64,000 bases of DNA from Algoriphagus sp. Y33 (GCF_014838715.1 NZ_CP061947.1:6190001-6254000); one strand, 5' to 3'; counted from the first letter of the stretch, positions 43,416 through 52,548 are shown. Numbers and translations: made by a program. The notes: generated by a model from the letters alone, not told the origin.

Positions 43416-44465
43416 ATGAAATTATCGGATTTCAAATTTGACGTTCCAAAAAAACTAATCTCTCTTTATCCTGCAGCAAATCGGGATGAATCCAGATTGA
43501 TGGTTATCCATCGGGATACAGGTGAAATTGAACACAGAGTTTTTAAAGATATTACCGAATACTTCGGTGAGGGTGATGTCTTTGTTACCAATGATACTAA
43601 AGTTTTCCCAGCCAGGCTATATGGGAATAAAGAAAAAACCGGTGCAGAAATCGAGGTTTTCTTGTTAAGAGAACTAAATGCGGAATTGAAGCTATGGGAC
43701 GTGTTGGTAGATCCGGCCCGTAAAATCAGAGTGGGTAATAAGCTTTACTTTGGTGATTCTGATCTAGTGGCAGAAGTGATTGACAATACTACTTCCAGAG
43801 GGCGTACCATTCGTTTCCTGTTTGATGGGACAGAAGAGGAATTCCATAAGACGATCGATACGCTTGGAGAAACTCCGATTTTGAAGGAATTTATAGAAAG
43901 AAAAGTAGAAGCAGAAGATAAGGAAAGATACCAAACGGTGTTTGCTAAGAATGTGGGAGCGGTAGCTGCACCAACAGCCGGGTTGCACTTTACCCCTCAC
44001 TTGCTGAAAAGATTAGAACTTCAAGGTGTGGATGTAACCCCTATTACACTGCATGTAGGCCTTGGGACTTTCCGTCAGGTAGACGTGGAAGATCTGACTA
44101 AACATAAGATGGATTCGGAGAACTATGAAATTCCCGATGGAACGGTGCGGTTGGTCAATAGATCATTGGATGCCAAAAAGAAAGTTGTAGCTGTAGGCAC
44201 TACTTCTCTGAAGACGATCGAGTCATCTGTGACTGCCAACGGAAGGTTAAAAGCTAGTGCCGGCTGGACTGACAAGTTTATCATTCCTCCATACGAATTC
44301 AAAATTGCAAATGCGCTGATTACTAATTTTCATTTGCCGGAGTCAACATTGCTTATGACAGCAGCGGCTTTCGGAGGCTATGATCTGATCATGAAGGCAT
44401 ACAAAGAAGCCATCAAAGAGAAATATCGATTCTTCTCATACGGAGACGCGATGTTGATCCTTTAA
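43416..44465 (+). CDS. queA: S-adenosylmethionine:tRNA ribosyltransferase-isomerase
   Basis: A 349-residue enzyme of queuosine synthesis that transfers and isomerises the ribosyl part of SAM onto 7-aminomethyl-7-deazaguanine in tRNA. Diagnostic motifs are [58 protein letters not shown], and [21 protein letters not shown]; these are landmarks, not a full alignment. [21 protein letters not shown] closes the protein. It is followed by a terminator. Confidence 0.97.
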   Translation: MKLSDFKFDVPKKLISLYPAANRDESRLMVIHRDTGEIEHRVFKDITEYFGEGDVFVTNDTKVFPARLYGNKEKTGAEIEVFLLRELNAELKLWDVLVDPARKIRVGNKLYFGDSDLVAEVIDNTTSRGRTIRFLFDGTEEEFHKTIDTLGETPILKEFIERKVEAEDKERYQTVFAKNVGAVAAPTAGLHFTPHLLKRLELQGVDVTPITLHVGLGTFRQVDVEDLTKHKMDSENYEIPDGTVRLVNRSLDAKKKVVAVGTTSLKTIESSVTANGRLKASAGWTDKFIIPPYEFKIANALITNFHLPESTLLMTAAAFGGYDLIMKAYKEAIKEKYRFFSYGDAMLIL

Positions 44466-44469
44466 TACT

Positions 44470-44496
44470 AAAAGCTCCGAAACGGAGCTTTTTTTG
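44470..44496 (+). terminator. Intrinsic terminator of queA
   Basis: AAAAGCTCCG (44470-44479) pairs with CGGAGCTTTT (44483-44492) around AAA, followed by a T-run. Confidence 0.93.
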
Positions 44497-44602
44497 TTTA
44501 ACCCCAGAGAGTAGAAAGGTTTCGCAAAGGTGGCGGTGGTCCTGCTTCTCCAGAAGTTGGATTTAGCGGGGTTTTCATCCCGGGTAGTGAAGTTGCCAAT
44601 TC

Positions 44603-44764
44603 ATGAGCGGTTTTAGTGGGTATCTTTTAGCCGGGGAGTGCATGGAGGTTTTCGTAGAGTTTGATGGCAGAAAGAGCGAAGTCGAAGCCTTGTTTAAGCA
44701 GCTTACTTTAATCACCGTTATTGCAGACCTAGTCACCATAGTTTGTATATTCACACAGATATAA
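44603..44764 (+). pseudogene. Possible remnant of a BLUF-domain gene
   Basis: A 53-codon frame begins MSGFSGYLLAGECMEVFVEF and continues to EALFKQL before drifting. The pattern G-x-x-G-x-L-L then a strand then G...EVEALF resembles the middle of BLUF blue-light sensor domains, and the part before and after is missing. No intact start or C-terminal region exists between queA and ispD. This is a weak, eye-based match; chance is possible. Confidence 0.25.
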
Positions 44765-44778
44765 CGTTGCAATAAAAC

Positions 44779-44805
44779 TTGGGAAGGTTTGAGTTTTTAC
44801 TTTTG
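44779..44805 (+). promoter_or_regulatory. Promoter of ispD
   Basis: TACTTTTG (44798-44805) fits TAnnTTTG, with a TTG at 44779-44781 sixteen bases upstream. The ATG is 12 bp after the -7 element, so the leader would be very short. Confidence 0.5.
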
Positions 44806-44817
44806 CGGGAAAATATT

Positions 44818-45498
44818 ATGACAGATAAAGCGGCAATCCTGGTGGCAGGAGGAAAAGGAACTAGAATGGGCGGGCCAGTTGCCAAGCAATATTTACCCGT
44901 AGCGGGACAGCCTGTATTGATGCGTACACTCTCGGTTTTCTATAGGGTGGATCCATCCACGGATTTGATTCTCGTATTGCCTGAGAATGACTTTTTGTAC
45001 TGGAAGGAACTTTGTAAGGAATATAAATTCACCATTCCACATCGCTTGGTCTCCGGAGGGAATTCTAGATTTCAATCGGTGAGAAATGGGCTGAATTCTC
45101 TAAATCCAGAAACTAAGTTGGTGGCTATCCATGACGGAGTCAGGCCGTTTGTTGCAGCGAGTGTTATTTCAGAAAGCTTTGAAGTAGCGGCTAAAGCAGG
45201 AAGTGCCGTTGCTGTGATTGCGTTAAAGGATTCGATCAGAAAGCTGACTGATGACGGCAAGTCATTTTATGAAGAACGGCAGTATTTCCGAATGGTCCAG
45301 ACTCCCCAGACATTTCTGGTAGAAAAAATCAAGAAAGCATTTGCTGTGACTGAACTTCAGCAGTTTACAGATGATGCTACAGTCTATGAAAATCAAGGCT
45401 GGCAGGTGGCACTGATCTCAGGAAACCCCGAAAATATAAAGCTAACCTCTCCTGAAGATATGGATTACGCAGAATTCATCGCCAGTAAGGATTTCTAG
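44818..45498 (+). CDS. ispD: 2-C-methyl-D-erythritol 4-phosphate cytidylyltransferase
   Basis: A 226-residue MEP-pathway enzyme that forms CDP-methylerythritol. I start at ATG 44818 (MTDKAAILVAGGKGTRMGG), because the longer frame begins with TTG over the promoter. The nucleotide motif AAILVAGGKGTRMGGPVAKQ, the central VAIHDGVRPFV and the metal/substrate segment RMVQTPQTFLVEKI are all present. Together with the prenyl synthase at 1.5 kb it shows that isoprenoids are made by the MEP route. Confidence 0.96.
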   Translation: MTDKAAILVAGGKGTRMGGPVAKQYLPVAGQPVLMRTLSVFYRVDPSTDLILVLPENDFLYWKELCKEYKFTIPHRLVSGGNSRFQSVRNGLNSLNPETKLVAIHDGVRPFVAASVISESFEVAAKAGSAVAVIALKDSIRKLTDDGKSFYEERQYFRMVQTPQTFLVEKIKKAFAVTELQQFTDDATVYENQGWQVALISGNPENIKLTSPEDMDYAEFIASKDF

Positions 45499-45516
45499 AA
45501 CCGGTTAGATTTCTCC

Positions 45517-45558
45517 GTGAAATTTCACCGACTTTTTTTGGGGCTTCACCGACTTTTT
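45517..45558 (+). promoter_or_regulatory. Direct repeats with 21-bp period: candidate LytTR operator
   Basis: TTCACCGACTTTTT occurs at 45524-45537 and again at 45545-45558, a spacing of exactly 21 bp. The palindrome GTGAAATTTCAC (45517-45528) overlaps the first copy. Family knowledge: LytTR regulators bind pairs of about 9-bp direct repeats separated by 12-13 bp, which is the same period. The repeats are upstream of an operon that ends in a LytTR regulator gene. Confidence 0.55.
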
Positions 45559-45581
45559 GGCTCAATTGGCCTCTTTTCTGT

Positions 45582-45611
45582 TTTGGAATGCAATGGCTTC
45601 CCATACTTTCG
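45582..45611 (+). promoter_or_regulatory. Candidate promoter of the LiaF-LytS-LytTR operon
   Basis: TTTG (45582-45585) and TACTTTCG (45604-45611), 18 bp apart, match the -33/-7 pattern with one deviation. The direct repeats end 23 bp upstream of the -33 element, a typical activator position. Confidence 0.45.
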
Positions 45612-45637
45612 GCTATCATTTTAAAACAATCTAAAAG

Positions 45638-46468
45638 ATGAAACGGAATCATAGAATCAACAATAATGACGGAGGGATGATCTTCGGGTTTATAATCCTG
45701 GCTGTGGGTGTCTTAATCTTACTTAGGAAACTTGATGTTTTTTATCCTGATTGGTTGCTTTCATGGCCTATGATATTAATTGCCGTCGGAGTTATTACTC
45801 TGGTTAAGCATGAGTTCAAAAGTTTCTTTGGAGTTATGATGCTCGGCTTAGGGATGTTCTTTTTGCTTGAGCGGGAATTCAATTTTCATTTTGGTGTTCA
45901 GCGATTCATATTCCCTATTGCCTTGATTTTGGTGGGGATCTACCTGATCACAAAGAAGCGAAAGGAACAACAGGTGCTCGATGATATTCAGGAAAAAATA
46001 AAAGCTAGATCAACTGCCTCACTTACTCCGGGCAAAGACTACAATAAAGACGAAAAGACTTCTTTTACGGAGCAACCTGCCGGTGAAAAATCTTATGCGG
46101 GAATGTCGGGAGTCTCAGGCACAAGCTATTCGGACAGTGTTTCCATTGATTCTATCATGAGTGGGATCAATAAGAGGATGCTTACTAAGAATTTCCAGGG
46201 AGGAAAACTAACTGCTGCTTTTGGCGGGATAGATCTGGATCTTACACAGTCTGATTTTTCAGGGATGGTGACACTTCAGGTGGACGTGATATTCGGGGCC
46301 ATTAAATTGGTGGTGCCTCCGCATTGGGATGTACGGGTAGAAGTAACCAATATAGCTGCGGGAGTAGAGGATAAAAGAGTATATCGCCAGTCTGAGGTAG
46401 ATTCTGACAAAGTTATGGTGATAAGGGGGACAGTATTCTTCGGCGGTTTGGAAATCAAATCTTATTAA
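45638..46468 (+). CDS. LiaF-like membrane protein
   Basis: A 276-residue protein with four N-terminal membrane helices (GGMIFGFIILAVGVLILL, LLSWPMILIAVGVITLV, SFFGVMMLGLGMFFLL and IFPIALILVGIYLI), then a soluble linker and a C-terminal beta-helix-like domain (KLTAAFGGIDLDLTQSDFSG, VDVIFGAIKLVVP, VFFGGLEIKSY). This is the LiaF/DUF5668 layout. In Bacillus LiaF inhibits the LiaS kinase. Here it is followed by a LytS-type kinase and LytTR regulator, so a sensory or inhibitory role is inferred. Confidence 0.85.
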   Translation: MKRNHRINNNDGGMIFGFIILAVGVLILLRKLDVFYPDWLLSWPMILIAVGVITLVKHEFKSFFGVMMLGLGMFFLLEREFNFHFGVQRFIFPIALILVGIYLITKKRKEQQVLDDIQEKIKARSTASLTPGKDYNKDEKTSFTEQPAGEKSYAGMSGVSGTSYSDSVSIDSIMSGINKRMLTKNFQGGKLTAAFGGIDLDLTQSDFSGMVTLQVDVIFGAIKLVVPPHWDVRVEVTNIAAGVEDKRVYRQSEVDSDKVMVIRGTVFFGGLEIKSY

Positions 46469-46498
46469 CGAAATTCCTTCTTTCAAATCCCCTGACTT

Positions 46499-47539
46499 TT
46501 GTTTTCAAGAGCATTTTCAAATCCTTCAAAAAGTAATTGGATCATCCAGGGATCCGGAGTAATCTGGTTCCTTGGAACATTCGGATTGCTCATCTATTAT
46601 GGTATTGCACAGTCGACGGCGATAGTAGATGCTTTTTTCTACGCAGTTCTCTTTGTTTTCGGAGTAAATATCCTAGATCGGACATTCAATTTTTATGTTC
46701 CAACAGGGCGTAACAACAGCATGCTTTTAATCTTTCCTTTGCTTTACAGTTTTGTTGCAACTTACTTTCATTACCATCTTATTAAGTGGATTTTTGATGC
46801 TGATGAGGCTTATTGGAGTTTTCTTCGCGGCAACTTTCTCTTACGATGGGCTGTTCTGGGCATAGCTGAAGTTTTGGTGGCTATAGTGGCTTTGGCAGTT
46901 TCCAAGCTCGAAGAACAAAAAGAAATCAAAAATCGAGAGTCAATGATGAATGAACTCTCCAGAGAAGCGGAGTTGACCCAGTTAAGGCAGCAGCTCCAAC
47001 CTCATTTTTTATTTAATAGCCTCAATTCGATCAGTGCCCTTACGGTATCACAGCCTGCTAAGGCCAGAGAGATGGTGCTTCAGCTTTCGGATTTCCTCCG
47101 GGGCACTATCCGGAAAGATCATCAGCAGTGGGTTAGCCTAGAAGAAGAATTGAGTTATCTGAAAATGTATCTCGATATCGAGCACGTTCGCTTCGGGCAT
47201 AGATTGGAAGTGGTGTTTGAAGTGTCAGATGAAGTAAAACAGATGCGTTTGCCTCAACTGTTAATTCAGCCCTTGCTTGAAAATGCAATAAAACACGGCC
47301 TTTATGGCATCACAGAGGACGTGAAAATAACGATCCATGCCTTCAAAGAACAAAATTATTTGATGCTTCAAATCGAAAACCCTTTTGATCCGGAGGTAGC
47401 TGTGCCCAAGGGTACCGGTTTCGGATTGAGCTCGGTGGACCGCAGGCTGTTTTTGCTTTTCGGCAGAAAGGATTTACTGGAGTCTAGGTCATTGGGCTCA
47501 TTTTTCATCGTAATTTTAAAAATCCCCCAACAGAAATGA
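46499..47539 (+). CDS. LytS/YehU-type sensor histidine kinase
   Basis: A 346-residue kinase starting with TTG at 46499. Four membrane helices occupy about residues 15-140. A short coiled segment leads to the His_kinase domain with QLQPHFLFNSLNSISAL (phosphoacceptor His), DFLRGTIRKDHQQWVSLEEEL and a compact ATPase domain (LLIQPLLENAIKHGL, then GTGFGLSSVDRRL). There is no separate sensor domain, so the LiaF-like protein or membrane state may provide the signal. It overlaps the regulator gene by four bases. Confidence 0.93.
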   Translation: MFSRAFSNPSKSNWIIQGSGVIWFLGTFGLLIYYGIAQSTAIVDAFFYAVLFVFGVNILDRTFNFYVPTGRNNSMLLIFPLLYSFVATYFHYHLIKWIFDADEAYWSFLRGNFLLRWAVLGIAEVLVAIVALAVSKLEEQKEIKNRESMMNELSREAELTQLRQQLQPHFLFNSLNSISALTVSQPAKAREMVLQLSDFLRGTIRKDHQQWVSLEEELSYLKMYLDIEHVRFGHRLEVVFEVSDEVKQMRLPQLLIQPLLENAIKHGLYGITEDVKITIHAFKEQNYLMLQIENPFDPEVAVPKGTGFGLSSVDRRLFLLFGRKDLLESRSLGSFFIVILKIPQQK

Positions 47540-48264
47540 TCAAGACTCTAATCATAGATGACGAACCTTTAGCCGCGGGTATTGTACAGGAGTTTTTAGC
47601 GGGTTTCCCTCAGTTTGAACTTGTCGCAGTATGTCAGAACGGGTTTGAGGGGCTTAAAGCTATCCATGAACATGAGCCGGATTTGATTTTTTTGGACGTT
47701 CAGATGCCTAAAATCACCGGATTTGAGATGCTGGAACTCCTTGATGAGCCTCCTGCAGTGATCTTTACCACGGCTTTTGACCAGTATGCCCTGAAGGCTT
47801 TTGACTCGATGGCAATTGATTACTTACTCAAGCCATTTTCTCAGATGCGATTTTCCCAAGCGATAGAACGGTTTATGGCACAGCAGCAAGGAGTGGCGGA
47901 TCAATCCACACACAAGCTAAATGAGTTGGCAGAGAAGCGAAACCGTCTTGTCGTACGTGTCAAGAATGAAATAAAAATCATTCCAACGCATGAGGTGAGT
48001 TTTTTCGAAGCCGAAGATGATTACATGGCCATTCATACTCCTACGGGGAAATTTTTGAAGAAAATGACGATGAAATCCTTAGAGGAAGCACTCGATCCTG
48101 CCAAGTTTGTCCGTGTACATAGGTCTTACCTGATTAATTTGAATGGAATCACCAAAATAGAGCCTTATGAGCGTGATAATTACCTAGTGATACTTCGGGG
48201 TGGGCAGAAAGTGCCCGTGAGTAAGGCAGGGTATTCTAGGCTGAGGCAGGTTCTTGGTTTGTAA
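47536..48264 (+). CDS. LytTR-family response regulator
   Basis: A 242-residue regulator. The receiver domain has LIIDDEPLAAGIVQEFL, the phosphoacceptor in DLIFLDVQMPKITGFEML and YLLKPFSQMRF. The LytTR DNA-binding domain shows HEVSFFEAEDDYMAIHTPTG, LEEALDPAKFVRVHRSYLIN and VPVSKAGYSRLRQ. The ATGA overlap with the kinase gene shows coupled translation. It is the likely binder of the 21-bp-period repeats upstream. Confidence 0.95.
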   Translation: MIKTLIIDDEPLAAGIVQEFLAGFPQFELVAVCQNGFEGLKAIHEHEPDLIFLDVQMPKITGFEMLELLDEPPAVIFTTAFDQYALKAFDSMAIDYLLKPFSQMRFSQAIERFMAQQQGVADQSTHKLNELAEKRNRLVVRVKNEIKIIPTHEVSFFEAEDDYMAIHTPTGKFLKKMTMKSLEEALDPAKFVRVHRSYLINLNGITKIEPYERDNYLVILRGGQKVPVSKAGYSRLRQVLGL

Positions 48265-48307
48265 GAAGTGGAAGTCAACAGCTATCAGTCGAAGTATTCA
48301 GTTAGGC

Positions 48308-48514
48308 GGCATTGCGAGGAGCGAGGCATGAGCGACGAAGCAATCTGTTTCATGATAAGGGATTGCTTCACTCCTCCGTCGTTCGCAATGACGTGAAAAG
48401 GATTTCCATTTGCTGGATTGGCGGAGTCTTCAGGCTTGTGCCTTTTGAAATGCAATCTTCAGACTGCTATGGTTGAATAACCTTATAATCACTGATGGAC
48501 AGTCTGAAGACTGC
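48308..48514. repeat. Two palindromic interspersed repeats
   Basis: The 355-bp gap after the LytTR gene contains an imperfect inverted repeat, GGCATTGCGAGGAGCGAGG (from 48308) against the right arm CCTCCGTCGTTCGCAATGACG (48373-48393). It resembles a widespread bacterial intergenic repeat. A second inverted repeat follows: GCAATCTTCAGACTG (48452-48466) and CAGTCTGAAGACTGC (48500-48514), one mismatch. No gene is visible. Confidence 0.65.
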
Positions 48515-48583
48515 AATACTTTAGGTCCAAGTCATGAGGCTCAGAACCAGACTTAAGCTTTGCGGTTAAAATCATCAAATTAC

Positions 48584-48615
48584 AAAAAAGAAAGCCCTGA
48601 ATTGCTCAGGGCTTT
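48584..48615 (-). terminator. Terminator of the DUF2795 gene
   Basis: AAAGCCCTGA (48591-48600) pairs with TCAGGGCTTT (48606-48615). On the minus strand the stem is followed by TCTTTTTT. Confidence 0.9.
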
Positions 48616-48619
48616 AAAT

Positions 48620-48841
48620 TTAATATTCGTCTTCGTTGAAGAAGAAGTCGTCTTTGGTAGGATAATCAGGCCAAATCTCTTCGATGGTCTCATAAGGTTC
48701 GCCATCGTCTTCTAATTCTTGTAGATTTTCTACTACTTCCATTGGTGCGCCGGATCGGATGGCATAATCAATTAATTCATCCTTGGTGGCTGGCCAGGGT
48801 GCGTCCTCTAAATAGGATGCTAATTCGAGTGTCCAGTACAT
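48620..48841 (-). CDS. Small acidic DUF2795 protein
   Basis: A 73-residue, strongly acidic protein (YWTLELASYLEDAPWPATKDELIDYAIRSGAPMEVVENLQELE is its DUF2795 core, given by landmarks YLEDAPWP and DYAIRSGAP). The tail is DYPTKDDFFFNEDEY. The family is highly conserved in Bacteroidota and has no known function. It has its own terminator. Confidence 0.85.
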   Translation of the reverse strand: MYWTLELASYLEDAPWPATKDELIDYAIRSGAPMEVVENLQELEDDGEPYETIEEIWPDYPTKDDFFFNEDEY

Positions 48842-48919
48842 AATGTTTATTTTAAAGGAGTTCCGGAGTTTAAGGGTTGCAAAATTATTCTTTTTTTGAA
48901 ATATTCAGCGGTGTACAGA

Positions 48920-50167
48920 CTATTTAAAAGAAAGTTGTTTTAAAATATAATTTTTGACATCAACTTTCCTCTTCACAGCAAATAATTTTTTCTTCATCAT
49001 AATATCAAAATCAGCTGACTGAACGCGGAAATTCTCCGTATTGCTTTGTGCCGCTTCCAGCTCTGTTTGATCTCTACGTAGCAAATCTTTCAACAGAGCA
49101 ACTTTTATTTGGGATTGCTCTGCATCAGGTTTCTCGTCAAAGTCCGGGTATTTACCATGAACAAGTTTCTCTAGGAACGCTTTTTCAAATACGATATCGG
49201 AGAAGAACTGGAATGACCTGACGGTCAGGTTTGCCTCTCTTGGTTTACGCGGAGGGAGTTTTCGCCACTCTTCCTGAATCGCTTTGGCTCTACCGATGAG
49301 TTCATAGGAGGTGGGCTTAGCTGCCAATCCTTTGATCTCTTCTGTCAAAGTGTCTATCTTCCGCATTAGTTCCCGAGGGTTCATCTGAGGTCCGGTTTGG
49401 AGTGTTCTTTTATATCGTGAGAATATCCGGTTATTCAATCTGGAGAATTCATCCCAAAGCGGCTGTCTCTTTTCCGCAGGTACCTTGCCCGCCTCTTTCC
49501 ATTGCCTTTGGATTTTTTTTGAGATATCAAAGGCGATCTTAGCATCGGGAAAATCATGTGCTTCCCGGGCCTGGACTACCAGCGCTTCGTACACTTTGAT
49601 GTTTTCCTCTGCCTGAAGAGCAAGACCCTCGAAGAAATGTCTTCTGTTTTCAAAGAAATGCTGCACTAGTGCATTGAAGGTGTTCTCGACTTCCTCCTGG
49701 TTTTCTTTATCCACAGGACCTGTTTTGATCCAGCGAAGCTTGAGCTCTTTATAAAACTCGGTGGTCTCTTTCCAGTCAGTATCGTCTTTTCTGGCTTCAG
49801 CTTCTAGAATCAACCCTTTTTTGACTTCAAGGTTTTTGGCTCGATTTACTTGAATAATCTCATTCAAGTATTCCTCTTGCTGGCTTAGGTCGTTGATCAG
49901 CGGCTCAAAATCTCCCAATGCATCGGAATGCATAAGGGACTCTCTGAGGTGAATGAGTTTCATCAGGAAAGAACCTTTGTTCTGATTCTCCTGAATATCA
50001 TTCTTGAGTTTGGCTACTTTCTCTTTGAGTTGTTCAAATCTTTCTTCAAAATACTTGAGCGTAGAGGCCTCATCTTCTTTTACTTCACCGATTACCCTAT
50101 CTTCCTGTCCCAAAAAACCCCTCAAATAAACTTTGTTGTCCTTGATATATCCATACGGATGCTCCAT
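48920..50167 (-). CDS. DUF349 repeat protein
   Basis: About 415 residues from MEHPYGYIKDNKVYL, which fits the family better than an upstream ATG. The protein is almost wholly helical and charged, with repeated DUF349 units such as WKETTEFYKELKLRWIKTGP, KIQRQWKEAGKVPAEKRQPLWDEF and AIQEEWRKLPPRKPREANL, each with a W-K/R-x-x-G/P pattern. DUF349 proteins are of unknown role; some are linked to RNA or ribosome association. It is divergent from ettA. Confidence 0.82.
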   Translation of the reverse strand: MEHPYGYIKDNKVYLRGFLGQEDRVIGEVKEDEASTLKYFEERFEQLKEKVAKLKNDIQENQNKGSFLMKLIHLRESLMHSDALGDFEPLINDLSQQEEYLNEIIQVNRAKNLEVKKGLILEAEARKDDTDWKETTEFYKELKLRWIKTGPVDKENQEEVENTFNALVQHFFENRRHFFEGLALQAEENIKVYEALVVQAREAHDFPDAKIAFDISKKIQRQWKEAGKVPAEKRQPLWDEFSRLNNRIFSRYKRTLQTGPQMNPRELMRKIDTLTEEIKGLAAKPTSYELIGRAKAIQEEWRKLPPRKPREANLTVRSFQFFSDIVFEKAFLEKLVHGKYPDFDEKPDAEQSQIKVALLKDLLRRDQTELEAAQSNTENFRVQSADFDIMMKKKLFAVKRKVDVKNYILKQLSFK

Positions 50168-50299
50168 TGTTCTACAGTAGGTTAGGTGGCGGTTTTCAAA
50201 TTTCCGCAAATTAATTAATTCAAAAGCACTTATCCTAAGAAAGCGGTTTTTTTGCCATCTTTGATGTCTAAGTGCAATTTTAAAGTAAAAATATAACGC

Positions 50300-51979
50300 A
50301 TGAGTTCAGAAAAAATCATCTTTTCCATGGCAGGAGTTTCAAAAATTTATCCGCCACAGAAAAAAGTCCTCAAAGATATCTACCTCTCATTTTTTTATGG
50401 AGCCAAAATTGGAGTCCTTGGTTTGAATGGTTCCGGTAAATCCTCCCTCTTGAAAATCATTGCGGGAATGGATACGGAGTTTCAGGGGGAAGTAGTTTGG
50501 TCTCCGGGCTACACCGTGGGAATGCTGGAGCAGGAACCAAAACTCGACCCCACCAAAACAGTAAAAGAAGTAGTGGAAGAGGCGGTTTCTGAGACCGTCG
50601 CTTTGTTGAAGGAATTTGAAGAAATCAATGAGAAATTCATGGATCCGGCACTAATGGAAGATCCTGATGCGATGGATAAGCTGATCGAGAAGCAGGGAGT
50701 GGTGCAGGAGAAGCTGGACGCTGCCAACGCATGGGAGCTTGACGTGATGCTGGACAAAGCGATGGATGCGCTTAGACTGCCGCCTAGTGATGCGAATGTC
50801 GCCAATCTTTCCGGTGGTGAAAAGAGACGGGTGGCACTCTGTCGCTTATTGCTGCAGGAACCCGATGTATTGCTACTTGATGAACCGACTAACCACTTGG
50901 ATGCTGAATCGGTGCACTGGCTGGAGCAACACTTGCAGAATTATAAAGGAACCGTAATCGCGGTGACTCACGATAGATATTTCTTGGATAATGTGGCAGG
51001 TTGGATTCTGGAACTGGACCGTGGCGAAGGAATTCCATGGAAAGGAAATTATTCCTCTTGGCTGGATCAGAAACAAAACCGGTTGAAGCAGGAAGAGAAA
51101 ACCGAATCCAAGCGTCAGAAGACTTTGGAAAGAGAGCTAGAGTGGATCAGAATGACACCAAAAGCCCGTCAGGCTAAAGGAAAAGCACGTTTGAGTGCTT
51201 ATGATCGACTGGTGGGAGAGGAATCAAAAGAAAGAGAAGCAAAACTCGAACTGTTTATCCCTCCGGGACCTCGTCTGGGAGCAAAAGTGATCGAAGTGAA
51301 TGGCGTTTCCAAAGCTTTTGGAGATAAGTTGCTTTTCGAAAATCTGACTTTTGCCTTGCCTCAAGGCGGCATAGTCGGTGTGATCGGACCAAACGGTGCA
51401 GGTAAGTCCACACTTTTCAAATTGATCACGGGACAGGAAAAACCGGATGCCGGGAATTTCGAGGTAGGAGAAACGGTTCAGTTGGCTTATGTAGATCAAG
51501 GCCATGATTCTCTGGATCCAAATAAGACAGTTTATCAGACAATTTCCGAAGGGAATGAACTGATGATGCTGGGCAATAAAGAAGTGAATGCACGCGCCTA
51601 TGTGAGCAAGTTTAACTTCGGTGGAGGAGACCAAGAGAAGAAGGTCGGTGTGCTTTCCGGTGGGGAGCGCAACAGAGTTCACTTGGCATTGACACTGAAA
51701 GAGGGTGGAAATCTATTGCTGCTCGATGAGCCTACCAATGACTTGGATGTGAATACGCTTCGTGCGCTGGAAGAAGCTTTGGAAAACTTCGGCGGCTGTG
51801 CAGTAGTAATCTCCCACGACAGGTGGTTCTTGGATAGAATCTGTACGCATATTCTGGCCTTTGAAGGAGATTCTCAGGTGGTGTGGTTTGAAGGAAACTT
51901 CTCCGACTACGAAGAGAATAAAAAGAAACGACTTGGAGATGTAGAACCGAAGAGGATCCGATATAAGAATTTGAAGTAA
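50300..51979 (+). CDS. ettA: Energy-dependent translational throttle protein EttA (ABC-F)
   Basis: A 559-residue ABC-F protein that binds the ribosomal E site and gates translation by the ADP/ATP ratio. Both ATPase domains are intact: Walker [15 protein letters not shown] and [14 protein letters not shown], signatures [14 protein letters not shown] and [14 protein letters not shown], Walker [12 protein letters not shown] and [11 protein letters not shown]. The linker carries the EttA-type arm region ([17 protein letters not shown]). Length and layout fit EttA closely. Two terminators follow downstream. Confidence 0.95.
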   Translation: MSSEKIIFSMAGVSKIYPPQKKVLKDIYLSFFYGAKIGVLGLNGSGKSSLLKIIAGMDTEFQGEVVWSPGYTVGMLEQEPKLDPTKTVKEVVEEAVSETVALLKEFEEINEKFMDPALMEDPDAMDKLIEKQGVVQEKLDAANAWELDVMLDKAMDALRLPPSDANVANLSGGEKRRVALCRLLLQEPDVLLLDEPTNHLDAESVHWLEQHLQNYKGTVIAVTHDRYFLDNVAGWILELDRGEGIPWKGNYSSWLDQKQNRLKQEEKTESKRQKTLERELEWIRMTPKARQAKGKARLSAYDRLVGEESKEREAKLELFIPPGPRLGAKVIEVNGVSKAFGDKLLFENLTFALPQGGIVGVIGPNGAGKSTLFKLITGQEKPDAGNFEVGETVQLAYVDQGHDSLDPNKTVYQTISEGNELMMLGNKEVNARAYVSKFNFGGGDQEKKVGVLSGGERNRVHLALTLKEGGNLLLLDEPTNDLDVNTLRALEEALENFGGCAVVISHDRWFLDRICTHILAFEGDSQVVWFEGNFSDYEENKKKRLGDVEPKRIRYKNLK

Positions 51980-51989
51980 CCTTTGAGGT

Positions 51990-52017
51990 GTCACCCTGAG
52001 CGAAGTCGAAGGGTCTC
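51990..52017. repeat. Widespread palindromic repeat after ettA
   Basis: ACCCTGAGCGAAGTCGAAGG (from 51993) continues to GGT at 52014, with ACCCT/AGGGT ends. This string is common in intergenic regions of many Bacteroidota and other bacteria. A fragment of the GCGAGG...GAAGCA repeat also occurs near 52120-52136. Confidence 0.5.
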
Positions 52018-52144
52018 CTCGAAGGTTTAGTTTGGAAAGATAGGCAGTCTCAGTGATCAGTGTTCATTGGAGCGGCAGGAAAACTTAATTTTCAAGCTAC
52101 TAGAACTTGTTTCGTCAATGCGAGGCACGAAGCAGTCTAAAAGA

Positions 52145-52180
52145 AAACCTCCGGAGTTGGGAAGACTTCGGAGGTTTATT
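52145..52180. terminator. Hairpin terminator downstream of ettA, first
   Basis: AAACCTCCGGAGT (52145-52157) pairs with ACTTCGGAGGTTT (52165-52177) with one G-T pair. The T-run is better on the minus strand (TTTTCTTTT), so it may also end the toxin-antitoxin transcript. Confidence 0.7.
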
Positions 52181-52200
52181 CCTGCGAAAATTTATTAGTT

Positions 52201-52236
52201 AAACCCTCAGAATCAATAAGGTTTTGAGGGTTTTTT
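52201..52236 (+). terminator. Hairpin terminator downstream of ettA, second
   Basis: AAACCCTCA (52201-52209) pairs with TGAGGGTTT (52225-52233) and is followed by a run of Ts on the plus strand. Confidence 0.75.
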
Positions 52237-52245
52237 AGTTCAATT

Positions 52246-52548
52246 TCAGAAAAGTATAGTTCTTCGATTTAAATCCCTAGCTGAATGGTGAACGGTCAAA
52301 ATATCTACCTGAGTATCTCCTTTTGTACGGTATAGGATTATATAACTCCCCTAGACAAGTTGTCGGATATTTAACTCACCGAAAATTTCTAGCTTTTGGC
52401 CAGCGAGTTGATATTGTTTCAGAATATGGGTTCTCTGTCTTATTCTTTGGATTTGAATTTTAGCATAGCGTTTGGAGTCCTTGCTGATGTATTCAGCAAT
52501 TTCTTTCAGATCGTTTACTGCTTGATCTGTCCAATTTACTCGAACCAT
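52246..52548 (-). pseudogene. RelE/ParE-type toxin gene interrupted by an in-frame amber codon
   Basis: The frame opens MVRVNWTDQAVNDLKEIAEYI and reaches LNIRQLV, then a TAG at 52351-52353. In the same frame it continues GSYIILYRTKGDTQVDILTV, then HHSARDL and a TGA at 52246-52248, exactly the C-terminal half of a RelE/ParE toxin (Y-x-I-x-Y-R and the HxxR ending). Full length would be 100 residues, normal for the family; the amber falls where members usually have Glu. The toxin is therefore probably inactivated by one base change. A 13-bp overlap links it to the antitoxin gene. Confidence 0.8.

Noticed and set aside
44497..44602. tRNA or structured RNA between queA and ispD
   Set aside because: No cloverleaf, anticodon arm or T-loop could be formed.
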